From Gaiellasilicea sp037721555 (GTDB taxonomy: Bacteria > Actinomycetota > Thermoleophilia > Gaiellales > Gaiellaceae): a DNA stretch of 64,000 bases. The translations under genes and the position numbers were made by a program. Below are positions 39,647-50,664 of this stretch, piece by piece. The stretch is from NCBI GenBank assembly GCA_037721555.1, contig JBBJOI010000003.1:62001-126000 (forward strand), given 5' to 3'. Numbering within the stretch: position 1 is the stretch's first letter; each line of letters starts with the position of its first letter. The notes beneath the pieces were generated by a model. That model was not told the DNA's origin. It saw only the letters and a program-made list of their open reading frames with translations, and did no database searches.

Positions 39647-39717
39647 TGCCCCCGACAAGAATCGACCTTGTGCGCGCGGTTTAGAAACCGCCGCTCTATC
39701 CACTGAGCTACGGGGGC
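39647..39717 (-). pseudogene. tRNA-Arg pseudogene with a six-base anticodon loop
   Basis: A full-length 71-nt copy: acceptor and D-arm are identical to the intact tRNA at 36015-36086, but the anticodon arm GCGGT-TTCTAA-ACCGC lacks one base of the CCT loop, and the T-loop reads GTCGATT instead of TTCRANY. It is not expected to function. Its T-arm (ACAAG/CTTGT) resembles the oldest scar at 14306. An automatic tool could call it tRNA-Arg(TCT). Confidence 0.75.
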
Positions 39718-39794
39718 CCTGGGGAAGGCTACCGCGCCGGTTTGCACGCCACGTCCTCCGCTTATCATGGTTCGTGGCGCGCTAGATTGGCCAG

Positions 39795-40163
39795 ATGAGC
39801 GTCCGCGAGCTGGATCATGTCCAGGTGGCGGCTCCGCCGGGGTGTGAGGCTGAGGCGCGGCGGTTCTTCGGCGAGTTGCTCGGGCTGGTCGAGCTCGAGA
39901 AGCCGGAGCCGCTCCGGGCTCGCGGTGGGGTCTGGTTCAGCCTCGGGGAACAGCAGCTGCATGTCGGGGTCGAGGAACCGTTCGTGCCGGCGCGGAAGGC
40001 CCATCTAGCCCTACGCGTTGGCGCTGACGAGCTCGACCGGCTGGCCGAGCGGCTCGGGGCGTCTGGAGCGGGCGTGCTCTGGGACGATGCGCTCCCGGGT
40101 GCGCGCCGCTTCTACTGTGAGGATCCGTGGGGGAACCGCATCGAGCTGCTCGCCGGCAGCTAG
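39795..40163 (+). CDS. VOC/glyoxalase-superfamily protein
   Basis: A 122-residue protein with a paired beta-alpha-beta-beta-beta fold: VRELDHVQVAAPPGCEAEARRFFGELLGL in the first half and KAHLALRVGADELDRLAERLG...RRFYCEDPWGNRIELL in the second. Metal-binding H and E positions are present. Members include dioxygenases, glyoxalases and fosfomycin/bleomycin resistance proteins; the substrate is unknown. Confidence 0.88.
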   Translation: MSVRELDHVQVAAPPGCEAEARRFFGELLGLVELEKPEPLRARGGVWFSLGEQQLHVGVEEPFVPARKAHLALRVGADELDRLAERLGASGAGVLWDDALPGARRFYCEDPWGNRIELLAGS

Positions 40164-40180
40164 ATCCGGTTGGAGGGCTC

Positions 40181-40786
40181 TTGCCCGAGGTCGAAGACCC
40201 CTCTCGCCGACACGCCCTGCCGCCGCTCGACGTCGGTGCGGCAGGTGCGCGCGATTTCGAGGCGGCTTTCGGCCGGCTCCTGTACGGCGGCTCCTACGGC
40301 CTCGAAAGAGCGAAAGCTGACTTCCTCCGCTATCTCGTCGCGCACCACCCCGTGCTCTTGCACGGGTCGAACGATCCGGCGATCACCGTCTTCGAGCCGC
40401 GTCCGAAGCCCGACTTCCTCGACCGGCCGGTGACGGCGGTGTTCGCCACCTCCGACGGCGTCTGGCCGATCTTCTTCGCCATCGCTGATCGCAGCGTCGT
40501 CGTCGAGATGCGGAACAACTGCGAACGCGCTGGTACGACGACCCACTACTACTTCTCGGTCGCGGTTCGGCCGCCGAGACGTGATCCATGGAGCTCCGGG
40601 CACGTGTACATCCTCCCACGCCAGCCGTTCAGTCACGGCTACCGAGAGGAATGGTTGAGCAGCGAGCCCGTCGTGCCTCTGGCGCGTCTGTGCGTCGACC
40701 CGTCGGACTTCCCCTTTCTTGACCGGGTGCTCAGGCACGAAGCCGGAGAGTCGACTGAGGCGTTCCTCGCGCGTCTGCGCGGCTGA
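40181..40786 (+). CDS. Hypothetical protein
   Basis: A 201-residue protein starting at TTG 40181 with GGAGG four bases upstream. It is an alpha/beta protein with segments VFEPRPKPDFLDRPVTAVFATSDGVWPIFFAIADRS, HYYFSVAVRPP and GHVYILPRQPFSHG. I do not recognise the family. It follows the glyoxalase-like gene by 17 bp and may be cotranscribed. A hairpin spans its stop. Confidence 0.7.
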   Translation: MPEVEDPSRRHALPPLDVGAAGARDFEAAFGRLLYGGSYGLERAKADFLRYLVAHHPVLLHGSNDPAITVFEPRPKPDFLDRPVTAVFATSDGVWPIFFAIADRSVVVEMRNNCERAGTTTHYYFSVAVRPPRRDPWSSGHVYILPRQPFSHGYREEWLSSEPVVPLARLCVDPSDFPFLDRVLRHEAGESTEAFLARLRG

Positions 40787-40822
40787 TCGCTAATCGGTGC
40801 GACCGAACCCGCACCGGCGATC
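40784..40822 (+). terminator. Terminator-like hairpin across a stop codon
   Basis: GATCGC (40784-40789) and GCGATC (40817-40822) flank an inner stem CGGTGCG (40795-40801) / CGCACCG (40810-40816) with an eight-base loop and a five-base bulge. It covers the stop of the preceding gene, before cysC. Confidence 0.6.
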
Positions 40823-40919
40823 GGCAGAGGCTCGGCGTCCTCTTCAGCCCCCACCCGTCTCGGCGCTCGTGGTACTGCCTCCCGCGTAAAACTCTGCCGT
40901 CTGATAGAGACTCGCGGCG

Positions 40920-41480
40920 GTGGCTTCGTCGGAGAAGGCGTTCACGGTCTGGTTCACCGGCCTCTCCGGGGCCGGGAAGTCGACGATCTCGCATCTCGTG
41001 GCAGCGGAGCTGGAGCGGCGTGGACAGCCCGTCGAGCTGCTCGACGGCGACGCGGTGCGGCGACACCTCTCCAGCGAGCTCGGCTTCTCGAAGGAGCACC
41101 GCGATCTGAACGTCGAACGGATCGGCTGGGTTGCCTCGCGGCTCGTGCGCGCTGGGGCGGTCGTGGTCGTGGCCGCAATCTCCCCGTACCGCGAGGCCCG
41201 CCGCAGAGCCCGCGCTCTCGTGGAGGATCACGGCGCCTTCGTCGAGGTGCACGTGGCGACCTCGCTCGCCGAGTGCATGAGCCGCGACACGAAGGGCCTC
41301 TATGCGCGCGCGATCGCCGGCGAGGTGTCGAACTTCACCGGCGTCAGCGACCCCTACGAGGAACCGGAGGCACCGGAGCTACGGCTCGAGACGGCCGGGC
41401 TGAGCCCGGACGAGTCGGCGGCGCGCGTGCTCGAGCGCCTCGAGCAGCTCGGGCTCCTGCCGGTCGCAGCCGAACAGTGA
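40920..41480 (+). CDS. cysC: Adenylylsulfate (APS) kinase
   Basis: A 186-residue kinase converting APS and ATP to PAPS. It has Walker A FTGLSGAGKSTI (about 11-22), the LDGDAVRRHLSSELGFSKEHRDLNVERIG APS-binding region, AAISPYREARRRAR, and the FVEVHVATSLAECMSRDTKGLYARA lid. GTG start. GTGA overlap with a sulfotransferase gene shows the PAPS is used directly by the two enzymes that follow. Confidence 0.96.
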   Translation: MASSEKAFTVWFTGLSGAGKSTISHLVAAELERRGQPVELLDGDAVRRHLSSELGFSKEHRDLNVERIGWVASRLVRAGAVVVVAAISPYREARRRARALVEDHGAFVEVHVATSLAECMSRDTKGLYARAIAGEVSNFTGVSDPYEEPEAPELRLETAGLSPDESAARVLERLEQLGLLPVAAEQ

Positions 41481-42322
41481 GATCCCCCGCGGAGCTCGTT
41501 CCGCGGATCCCTGAGCCGCTACGGGTCGTCCTCCGGAACGCCGTCTGGGGCACCGGCACGCTGACCGCTCGCCTCCGGCCGCTGCCCGACTTCCTGATCC
41601 TCGGCGCCCCGCAGTCGGGCACGACCGCTCTCTACCCCAACCGCCGCCGGCCCCCGGAAGTCACGGGCCCGGCCGGGAAAGAGGTCAGCTACTTCGACCG
41701 CCACTACCGCCGCGGCCCTGCGTGGTACCGCGGCAACTTCCCTCTTCGCGCCCACGGCGCCATCGTCGGCGAGGCGAGCCCCAGCTACCTCTTCCATCCG
41801 CTGGCGCCCGAGCGGGCCGCGGCCCTCCTGCCGAATGCGCTCCTGATCGCGCTCGTCCGAGATCCTGCCGACCGCGCGCACTCGCACTACCACCATGAGG
41901 TGGCGCTCGGCAGGGAGGAGTTGCCGTTCGAGGAGGCACTCGAGCGCGAGGAGGAGCGCCTCGCCGGTGAGCTCGATCGGATGCACGACGACTCCGGCTA
42001 CTTCAGCCACGCCTGGTGGAACCACACGTACCTCGCGCGCGGCCGCTATGCCGAGCAGCTCGCGCGCTGGCTCGACCACTTCCCGCGCGAGCGGCTGCTC
42101 GTGCTCTCGAACGAGGAACTCGCGGAGCGTCCGGCGGAGACGTACGCGCGTGTCCTCGAGTTCCTCGGCGCCCCGCCGCACCGGCTCGCGTCGTATCCGC
42201 GCGTCTACGACCGCGACTACCCGGCGATGCGACCGGAGACCAGACTGAAGCTCGCAGTCGCTTACGCCGAGCCGAACCGCCGCCTCTACGCGCTGCTCGG
42301 CCGCGACCTCGGCTGGGGATAG
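41477..42322 (+). CDS. PAPS-dependent sulfotransferase (first)
   Basis: A 281-residue enzyme. The 5'-phosphosulfate-binding loop is FLILGAPQSGTTALY and the 3'-phosphate-binding region is LVRDPADRAHSHYHHEVALG, matching the heparan-sulfate-N-deacetylase/sulfotransferase-like family. VLSNEELAERPAETYARVLEFLG is the typical C-terminal part. It transfers sulfate from PAPS to an unidentified acceptor such as a glycan or lipid. Starts at GTG overlapping the cysC stop. Confidence 0.9.
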   Translation: MRSPAELVPRIPEPLRVVLRNAVWGTGTLTARLRPLPDFLILGAPQSGTTALYPNRRRPPEVTGPAGKEVSYFDRHYRRGPAWYRGNFPLRAHGAIVGEASPSYLFHPLAPERAAALLPNALLIALVRDPADRAHSHYHHEVALGREELPFEEALEREEERLAGELDRMHDDSGYFSHAWWNHTYLARGRYAEQLARWLDHFPRERLLVLSNEELAERPAETYARVLEFLGAPPHRLASYPRVYDRDYPAMRPETRLKLAVAYAEPNRRLYALLGRDLGWG

Positions 42323-42331
42323 GTTTACGCC

Positions 42332-43159
42332 TTGCAGGGTCCCTCCTCGCTCTTCTCCTCTGCCTCGCTCTATGGCCGCAGCGCGCTGAAGGTGCTGCAG
42401 CGCCGCCGCCGGCTTGCGCCCGAGGAACGCCTCGTCTTCGTCACGGGCTGCCCCCGCTCGGGAACCACGTTCGTCGCCGGCGCCCTCGGCTCGCAGCCAG
42501 GATTCGTCGATCTGGGCGAGGTGCACCCGCTCAAGGCAGCGATTCCGACTCTCGCGCTTTTGGGGGAAGCGGAGGCCGCGGTGCGCCTGCGCCGAGTCCT
42601 CGACCGCGTGCGGCGGCTCGGCCTCGTGCAGCACCTGCGCGGAGTCGAGCAGACGCCGGAGACCGCTCACGTCCTGCCGGCGGCACTCGCCGCCTACCCG
42701 GAGGCGAAGGCGGTGCACGTCGTCCGCGACGGCCGCGACGTCGTCTGCTCGCTGCTCGAGCGTGGCTGGCTCAGCTCGGGTCGCGCAGGCGCCGACGACG
42801 CGCGACTCGCCTACGGCTCAGGGGCTCGATTCTGGGTCGAGCCCGAGCGCGTCGAGGAGTTCGAGCGGCTGAGCGACGCAGGCCGCGCCGCCTGGGCCTG
42901 GCGTCGCTACGTGCTGGCGGCGCGGGCGCGACCCGAGCGGACGATCGAGGTGCGGTACGAGGAGATCGCCGCCGACCCCGATGCCGTCGCCACCCGCGTC
43001 GCAGCGTTCCTGCATACCGAGCCGGAGCTGATCGCGCGCGGCTTCCGCGAGGTGCACAGCCGTTCGGTCGGCCGCTGGCGGCGGGAGCTCGACGAGGTGC
43101 AACTCGCCGAAATCGAGCGGGAGGCCGGTGGCCTCCTGCGCGAGCTCGGCTACTCCTGA
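42332..43159 (+). CDS. PAPS-dependent sulfotransferase (second)
   Basis: A 275-residue enzyme with FVTGCPRSGTTFVAGALGSQPG (5'-PSB loop) and HVVRDGRDVVCSLLERGW (3'-PB), then VRYEEIAADPDAVATRVAAFL. It is a distinct sulfotransferase family from the preceding gene. TTG 42332 is the apparent start, 10 bp after the neighbour's stop. The pair suggests two sulfation steps on a cell-surface molecule. Confidence 0.88.
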   Translation: MQGPSSLFSSASLYGRSALKVLQRRRRLAPEERLVFVTGCPRSGTTFVAGALGSQPGFVDLGEVHPLKAAIPTLALLGEAEAAVRLRRVLDRVRRLGLVQHLRGVEQTPETAHVLPAALAAYPEAKAVHVVRDGRDVVCSLLERGWLSSGRAGADDARLAYGSGARFWVEPERVEEFERLSDAGRAAWAWRRYVLAARARPERTIEVRYEEIAADPDAVATRVAAFLHTEPELIARGFREVHSRSVGRWRRELDEVQLAEIEREAGGLLRELGYS

Positions 43160-43161
43160 GG

Positions 43162-43461
43162 TTAGAGCTCCGTGTGCCGCTCGGCGATGCACGCCCAGGC
43201 CCATCGCTCCGCGATCGGCAGCAGCGCGGCTGCGTTGCTGCCGCCTGCTTCGACCCGGATCTGGTGCACCGAGGCCTCGGTGTCGCGGTCGACGAGGAAG
43301 CGGTGCTCTGCCACGACCGTCACCGAGTGCGCGTGGCCGAGCAGCTCGCGGGCGAGCGCCTCGATCTCGGCCGCGGTCGCCTCGCGCCCGGCAAAGATGC
43401 CGAAGTTGACCCGAACGTCGCCGTCGTCGGCAACGAACGCGATGGGAGCAGGATCCTGCAT
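43162..43461 (-). CDS. Hypothetical protein
   Basis: A 99-residue alpha/beta protein (IAFVADDGDVRVNFGIFAGREATAAEIEALARELL, VTVVAEHRFLVDRDTEASVHQIRVEAGG). It is not recognised. It is tail-to-tail with the second sulfotransferase (gap 2 bp) and is the last gene of the minus-strand group that includes the ABC exporter. Confidence 0.6.
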   Translation of the reverse strand: MQDPAPIAFVADDGDVRVNFGIFAGREATAAEIEALARELLGHAHSVTVVAEHRFLVDRDTEASVHQIRVEAGGSNAAALLPIAERWAWACIAERHTEL

Positions 43462-43492
43462 CTCTGTCGAGTTCCCCCGCGAGCCGCAGGCT

Positions 43493-44248
43493 CTAACGCT
43501 CGCGCGGCTCCCAGCCAAACCGGCGGGCACCCACGATCGCCCCACCGATGCCCCAGGCCGAGACGACCGCAATCGCGAGTGGATCGTCCCAGATCGGCTC
43601 TCTCTCTAGATAGACGGCGTAGACGAGATCGATGAAGTACTTCAGGGGCAGGACGTTGGCGATCGCCTCCAGCACGGCGGGGTAGTCCCGGCTGCCGAAG
43701 GCGCCGGAGAGGAAGGCCATCGGCAGCAGGATCACGTTCAGGACGGCCGATGCGCCCTCGCCCGAGCGGATCAGGGCGGCCGAGCCGATGCCGAGGCCTG
43801 CGAACGCGACCACGCCGAGCACCACGAGCAGCAGGAGCGACCCGATCCGGTCGGGTAGGGCGGCGTCGTAAGCAAGGCGGCCGAGCGCGAAGAGCGTCAG
43901 CACCTGCAGTGAAAAGACGATCAGCGACGAGGTGAGGACGGCGCCGAGGTAGGTGACCGCCGGGAGCGGTGTCGCGCGGAGGCGCTTCAGGATTCCGTAC
44001 TCCCGCCGGAGCACGAGCGAGATCGCGAGTCCCGCGAACGCCGTGTTGGCGGCGCCGTAGCCGATCATCCCTGCGAGCAGCACATCGCTGGCCGGGTAGT
44101 CGACGTTGCCGATCGTGATCTCGCCGTCGTAGAGCGAGCCGAGCAGGACGAAGAGGAGCACCGGGAAGATGAAGACGAAGACTGCCGACTCCCGGTTGCG
44201 CCAGAAGATCAGTTGCTCGGCCCGCAGCTGGTGCGCGAAGACCGTCAC
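43493..44248 (-). CDS. ABC-2 type transporter permease
   Basis: A 251-residue membrane protein with about six helices. ABC-2 signatures are FPVLLFVLLGSLYDGEI, SLVLRREYGILKRLRATPLP and FLSGAFGSRDYPAVLEAIANVLPLKYFID. It pairs with the ATPase gene through a GTGA overlap. Relatives export drugs or lipids (DrrB-like). Confidence 0.92.
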   Translation of the reverse strand: MTVFAHQLRAEQLIFWRNRESAVFVFIFPVLLFVLLGSLYDGEITIGNVDYPASDVLLAGMIGYGAANTAFAGLAISLVLRREYGILKRLRATPLPAVTYLGAVLTSSLIVFSLQVLTLFALGRLAYDAALPDRIGSLLLLVVLGVVAFAGLGIGSAALIRSGEGASAVLNVILLPMAFLSGAFGSRDYPAVLEAIANVLPLKYFIDLVYAVYLEREPIWDDPLAIAVVSAWGIGGAIVGARRFGWEPRER

Positions 44249-45087
44249 TCGTCCTCCATCAGCTCGAGGTAGACGTCCTCGAGCGTCGCGCGCCGCACCT
44301 CGAGCCCATCGAGCTCGCGACCCTCGGCGACGGCCTGTCCCGTCAACTCGTGGAGAGTCCGCGTCAGCTCTCCGGTCTCGACGACGATCTGCTCGCCGTT
44401 TCTGCGGTAGCGGATCTCGGCGCGCCCGGAGGAGGCGATCAGCTCCTCGGGCCGGCCCATCTTGACGATCTCGCCGGCGCGGAGAACGGCGACGCGGTCG
44501 GCGAGCTGCTGCGCCTCGTCGAGGTAGTGCGTGGTCAGGAGGACGGTCTTGCCGAGCGCGCGGAGAGAGCGCACGAGCTCCCACGCGTTGCGTCGCGCTG
44601 CCGGGTCGAAGCCGGTCGTCGGCTCGTCGAGGAAGACGAGGTCCGGGTCGCCGACGAGAGCGATCCCGAGGTCGAGCCGCCGTTTCTGGCCGCCGGAGAG
44701 CGTCTTCAACCGGGCATCGCGCTTCTGCGTCAGGCCGACGAGCTCGATCACCTCGTCCACCGCGCGTGGGTGCGGGTAGTAGCCCGCGAAGATCCGGTGC
44801 ACCTCGCGCACCTTCAGGTTGGCCCACAGCTCCGAGGTCTGGAGCACCACGCCGATCAACCGGCGGAAGCTCGGCTCCATCCTCCCGGGGTCGAACCCCA
44901 GCACCTCCACGTCGCCGCCGTCACGCTGTCGATAGCCCTCGAGGATCTCGACCGTCGTCGTCTTACCCGCCCCGTTGGGGCCGAGCAGGCCGAACACCTC
45001 GCCGACGGCCACCTCGAAGTTGATACCGCGGACGGCCTCGATCTCACCATAGTTCTTGACGAGGCCGCGAACCGAGATCGCTGTCAT
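44245..45087 (-). CDS. ABC transporter ATP-binding protein
   Basis: A 280-residue ATPase with Walker A GPNGAGKTTT, Q-loop LQTSELWANL, signature LSGGQKRRLDLG, Walker B LVFLDEPTTGFD and H-loop LTTHYLDEAQQLADR. A C-terminal DrrA-like domain ends EVRRATLEDVYLELMEDE. It energises the adjacent ABC-2 permease. ATGA overlap with the phosphatase gene upstream. Confidence 0.95.
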   Translation of the reverse strand: MTAISVRGLVKNYGEIEAVRGINFEVAVGEVFGLLGPNGAGKTTTVEILEGYRQRDGGDVEVLGFDPGRMEPSFRRLIGVVLQTSELWANLKVREVHRIFAGYYPHPRAVDEVIELVGLTQKRDARLKTLSGGQKRRLDLGIALVGDPDLVFLDEPTTGFDPAARRNAWELVRSLRALGKTVLLTTHYLDEAQQLADRVAVLRAGEIVKMGRPEELIASSGRAEIRYRRNGEQIVVETGELTRTLHELTGQAVAEGRELDGLEVRRATLEDVYLELMEDE

Positions 45088-45470
45088 CGCAGCTTGATCT
45101 CAACGGCGCCGGCGGGCGGGAAGTCGACGGTGCCCGCGCCGAGCTCCGACGCGATCTCGGAGCAATCGGGCTGGTGGCCGACGGCGACGACCGTCGCTCC
45201 CGCGTCCGCCACCGTCTCGAGCAGGCGGTCGACGCTCGCTCCGGGGGCGAGCCGCTCGTCGACGCGGAGCTCGGCTCCTGCCGCCTTCGCGATCACGGCT
45301 GCGGTCTCCCGCGCGCGCAGCAGCGGGCTCGAGACGACCGTGTCCGGGCGCGCCGCGGCAAGCCGCTCGCCCAGCTCGCGCGCCTGCTCGCGACCGCGCT
45401 GCGTGAGCGGACGCAGATCGTCGGGGTCCCCCGGCGCCGAGTGAGCGTGGCGCACGAGGAACAAGCGCAT
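45084..45470 (-). CDS. Histidine phosphatase (SixA-like)
   Basis: A 128-residue enzyme. RHG motif LFLVRHAHSAPGD (catalytic His), TVVSSPLLRARETA, and the second His in VVAVGHQPDCSEI. SixA-type enzymes dephosphorylate phosphohistidine or other phosphoesters. ATG 45470 was chosen because the catalytic RHA lies seven residues in. It is the first gene of the minus-strand group and divergent from PhzF. Confidence 0.88.
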   Translation of the reverse strand: MRLFLVRHAHSAPGDPDDLRPLTQRGREQARELGERLAAARPDTVVSSPLLRARETAAVIAKAAGAELRVDERLAPGASVDRLLETVADAGATVVAVGHQPDCSEIASELGAGTVDFPPAGAVEIKLR

Positions 45471-45496
45471 GGGGGCAGGATAAATACAGTGACGCC

Positions 45497-46345
45497 GTGC
45501 GATCATTTCGCTATGTCGTCGCCGACGTCTTCACCGACACAGCGCTCGCCGGGAACCAGCTCGCCGTGTTCACCGACGCGCGCGACCTGGACGAGCTCAC
45601 GATGCAGCGTCTCGCGCTCGAGATCGGTTTCTCCGAGACGGTGTACGTGCTGCCGCCGCGGGAGGGCGGGAACGTGCGAATCCGGATCTTCACCCCGGTG
45701 ACCGAGCTGCCCTTCGCCGGACACCCGGTTCTCGGGACGGCCTTCGTGCTCGGGGCGCCGCTCCAGCTCGGGACGATCGGGCTCGAGACGGGTCGCGGGA
45801 TTGTGCCGGTCGAGCTCGAGCGGGACGAGTCGGGCCGCATCGTCTTCGGGCGGATGAGCCAGCCCGTGCCGACGGTCGAGGCCTTCGAGCAGGTCGACGC
45901 GCTCATGGCCGCGCTGGGTGTCGACGGCTCGGAGCTTCCGGTCGAGGTGTACGACAACGGCGTGCGTCACGTGTATGTGCGGCTCGGAAGCGAGGACGAG
46001 GTCGCGGCGGCGGAGCCCGACCTCCGCCTGCTGACGGGCCACGGGCTCATCGGCGTCAACGTCTTCGCCGGCTCGGGGACGCACTGGAAAACGCGGATGT
46101 TCTCGCCGCTCGACGGTGTCGGCGAGGACGCGGCGACCGGCTCCGCCGCGGGGCCCCTCGCGTGTCATCTGGCGCGGCACGGAGAGATCGCCTGGGGCGA
46201 GCAGATCGAGATCGCGCAGGGAGCCGAGATCGGCCGGCCCTCGACACTCTTCGCATGCGCCACGGGCTCCGGCGAGGCGATCGAGGCGGTCGAGGTAGGC
46301 GGCTCGGCCGTCACCGTGGCGCGCGGGGAGTTCAGGATCCCGTAG
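45497..46345 (+). CDS. PhzF family isomerase/epimerase
   Basis: A 282-residue protein of the diaminopimelate-epimerase-like fold. PhzF signatures: YVVADVFTDTALAGNQLAVF, IGFSETVYVLPP, RIRIFTPVTELPFAGHPVLGTAFVL and FSPLDGVGEDAATGSAAGPLACHL. The catalytic Glu (FSETVYV) is present. The substrate outside phenazine producers is unknown. GTG start. Confidence 0.93.
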   Translation: MRSFRYVVADVFTDTALAGNQLAVFTDARDLDELTMQRLALEIGFSETVYVLPPREGGNVRIRIFTPVTELPFAGHPVLGTAFVLGAPLQLGTIGLETGRGIVPVELERDESGRIVFGRMSQPVPTVEAFEQVDALMAALGVDGSELPVEVYDNGVRHVYVRLGSEDEVAAAEPDLRLLTGHGLIGVNVFAGSGTHWKTRMFSPLDGVGEDAATGSAAGPLACHLARHGEIAWGEQIEIAQGAEIGRPSTLFACATGSGEAIEAVEVGGSAVTVARGEFRIP

Positions 46346-46355
46346 CAGCGGCTGC

Positions 46356-46742
46356 TCAGGCCCAGCGGACGGCCTCGATGTCGGGCAGCTCGGGGGCGAG
46401 GCTGCGCCAGAAGCGTCCGCCGTCCCGCGAGAGGTAGAGGCGGTTGCGGGCCGCGTAGAGCACCCGGTCCGGGTTCTCTGGGTCGATCGCGACGGCGAAG
46501 CCCGCCGGCAGCCCGCCGCCGGCCTCGCGCCAGGTGGAACCGGAGTCGCCCGAGACGAGCAGGGGTGGGCGACGGTCCACAACCGCGATCACCACGGCGC
46601 CGCAGGCCGATGCGCCGACAAGCCGCGGCAGTTGGAGGTCGACCGTCTCCGGCACGACGTCCACGGGGGTCTCGCCGAGCACGAGCTCGTCCTCGATGTC
46701 GATCGCCACCGCGCCCTCGACCGTGCGCACGAGCGCGATCAA
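46356..46742 (-). CDS. BNR/Asp-box repeat protein
   Basis: A 128-residue, beta-rich protein with two Asp-box motifs (SGDSGSTWREAGGGLP and SRDGGRFWRSLAPELP). The TTG at 46742 overlaps the stop of the kinase gene as TTGA, so it is coupled. It is shorter than full sialidase-like propellers, so it may be one module or a partial propeller. Function unknown. Confidence 0.75.
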   Translation of the reverse strand: MIALVRTVEGAVAIDIEDELVLGETPVDVVPETVDLQLPRLVGASACGAVVIAVVDRRPPLLVSGDSGSTWREAGGGLPAGFAVAIDPENPDRVLYAARNRLYLSRDGGRFWRSLAPELPDIEAVRWA

Positions 46743-47554
46743 CGAGCTTGTGTCGCAGCGACACCTACTCGGGCCAGCTCGAGCATCCGGGCGGCCGTGG
46801 ACGCTGCGTGTCGCGCTGCCGAGACCGGCCGGTGCCCGCAGGCGCGCGCCCACACGTAGGCGGCGAGGAATGCGTCGCCGGCGCCGGTCGGGTCGGGCTC
46901 GCCGTCGATCCTCCGCACGGGGATGCGCTCGCGCCGGCCGCCGGTCAAGAGGAGCGCACCGCGCGATCCCTGTGTCAGCAGGATCTCCGGGACGCCGAGC
47001 TCGATGAGGCGCTCCTCGCCGCCGAGCGCCTCAGCCTCGTCCTCGGCGACCTTGAGGATGGTCACGTGTCGGAGCACGGCCTCGTCGAAGCCAGCGTCGA
47101 GACGAACCAGGCCGGTGGCTGCGGCGCGAGTCAGCCCCTGGCCGTCGAGCGCCAGCCGCCGATCCCGCGCAAGGGTCGCCAGCACGTCGGGGGGGAAGTC
47201 GGCACGCGTCAGCGAGCCCACCTGCACCCACTCCGCTCGTCCGACCGCTGCCACGTCCGCGAGCGACCACGGCTCACCCGTTGCGGTGATCTCGAGCGTC
47301 CGATCCTCGCCGCCGTAGCTGATCGTGAAGGCCGCGGTGCTGGCAGAGCGCACCCAGGACACCGGGACGCCGAGGGCGACCACCGGCGGGAGCAGCGTGC
47401 GGCGGTCGGCCTCGGAGCAGCGTGCGACGACGTTCGTTCGGCCGCCGAGGAGCCGCAGTGCCCGGGCAGCGTGGTAGGGCGCGCCGCCGACGCGGGGCGC
47501 GCCGCCGTCGACGACGTCGTGGGTGAGGTTGCCGATGACCGTGACGCCGCGCAC
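46739..47554 (-). CDS. PfkB-family carbohydrate/nucleoside kinase
   Basis: A 271-residue kinase. N-terminal VTVIGNLTHDVV...RVGGAPYHAARALRLLGG and C-terminal DPTGAGDAFLAAYVWAR signature with the catalytic Asp in GAGD. VWILLTQGSRGALL-like strand (EILLTQGSRGALLL) supplies the anion hole region. Substrate not evident. It is coupled to the Asp-box gene. Confidence 0.9.
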   Translation of the reverse strand: MRGVTVIGNLTHDVVDGGAPRVGGAPYHAARALRLLGGRTNVVARCSEADRRTLLPPVVALGVPVSWVRSASTAAFTISYGGEDRTLEITATGEPWSLADVAAVGRAEWVQVGSLTRADFPPDVLATLARDRRLALDGQGLTRAAATGLVRLDAGFDEAVLRHVTILKVAEDEAEALGGEERLIELGVPEILLTQGSRGALLLTGGRRERIPVRRIDGEPDPTGAGDAFLAAYVWARACGHRPVSAARHAASTAARMLELARVGVAATQAR

Positions 47555-47722
47555 CAGGGGATCCTAAGACAAGGCAGAAAAGATCAGCTTGCGCCGAGGA
47601 TTTGCGTCGGCACCACGAGGAGTGAGCGCGATCGAACGAGACGATTTGGTGGCCATCATGTCGTCATTGATGGGACTGCATCTGAAGAACAGACATCATC
47701 CTGGACCTCCTCGGAGGAGACG

Positions 47723-47844
47723 ATGAAGCCGAAGAAGAGGAAGCTTGACGCCGAGTTCTGGCGCCGTGACGCCGAGGTGAAGCGCATGCTCGAGGATCGC
47801 ATCGCGTACCACAAGGCGAAGCTCGCACAGGAGCGCCCGCAGCG

Positions 47845-47848
<4 letters not shown>
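47723..47848 (+). CDS. Conserved-looking 41-residue basic protein
   Basis: MKPKKRKLDAEFWRRDAEVK then RMLEDRIAYHKAKLAQERPQR: a highly charged, helical small protein. GGAGGA lies five bases before the ATG. Its TAG stop and the TAA of the convergent acnA share the bases TTAG (47845-47848). No family known. The upstream 168 bp (47555-47722) hold no other gene. Confidence 0.55.
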
Positions 47849-50592
<2,744 letters not shown>

Positions 50593-50664
50593 CCCGGCGA
50601 ATCTAGCGGACTGTGCTTGTTTTAGCCGAAGACGTCCGAGGCTCCAGGCCCTGGACGTATCGCG

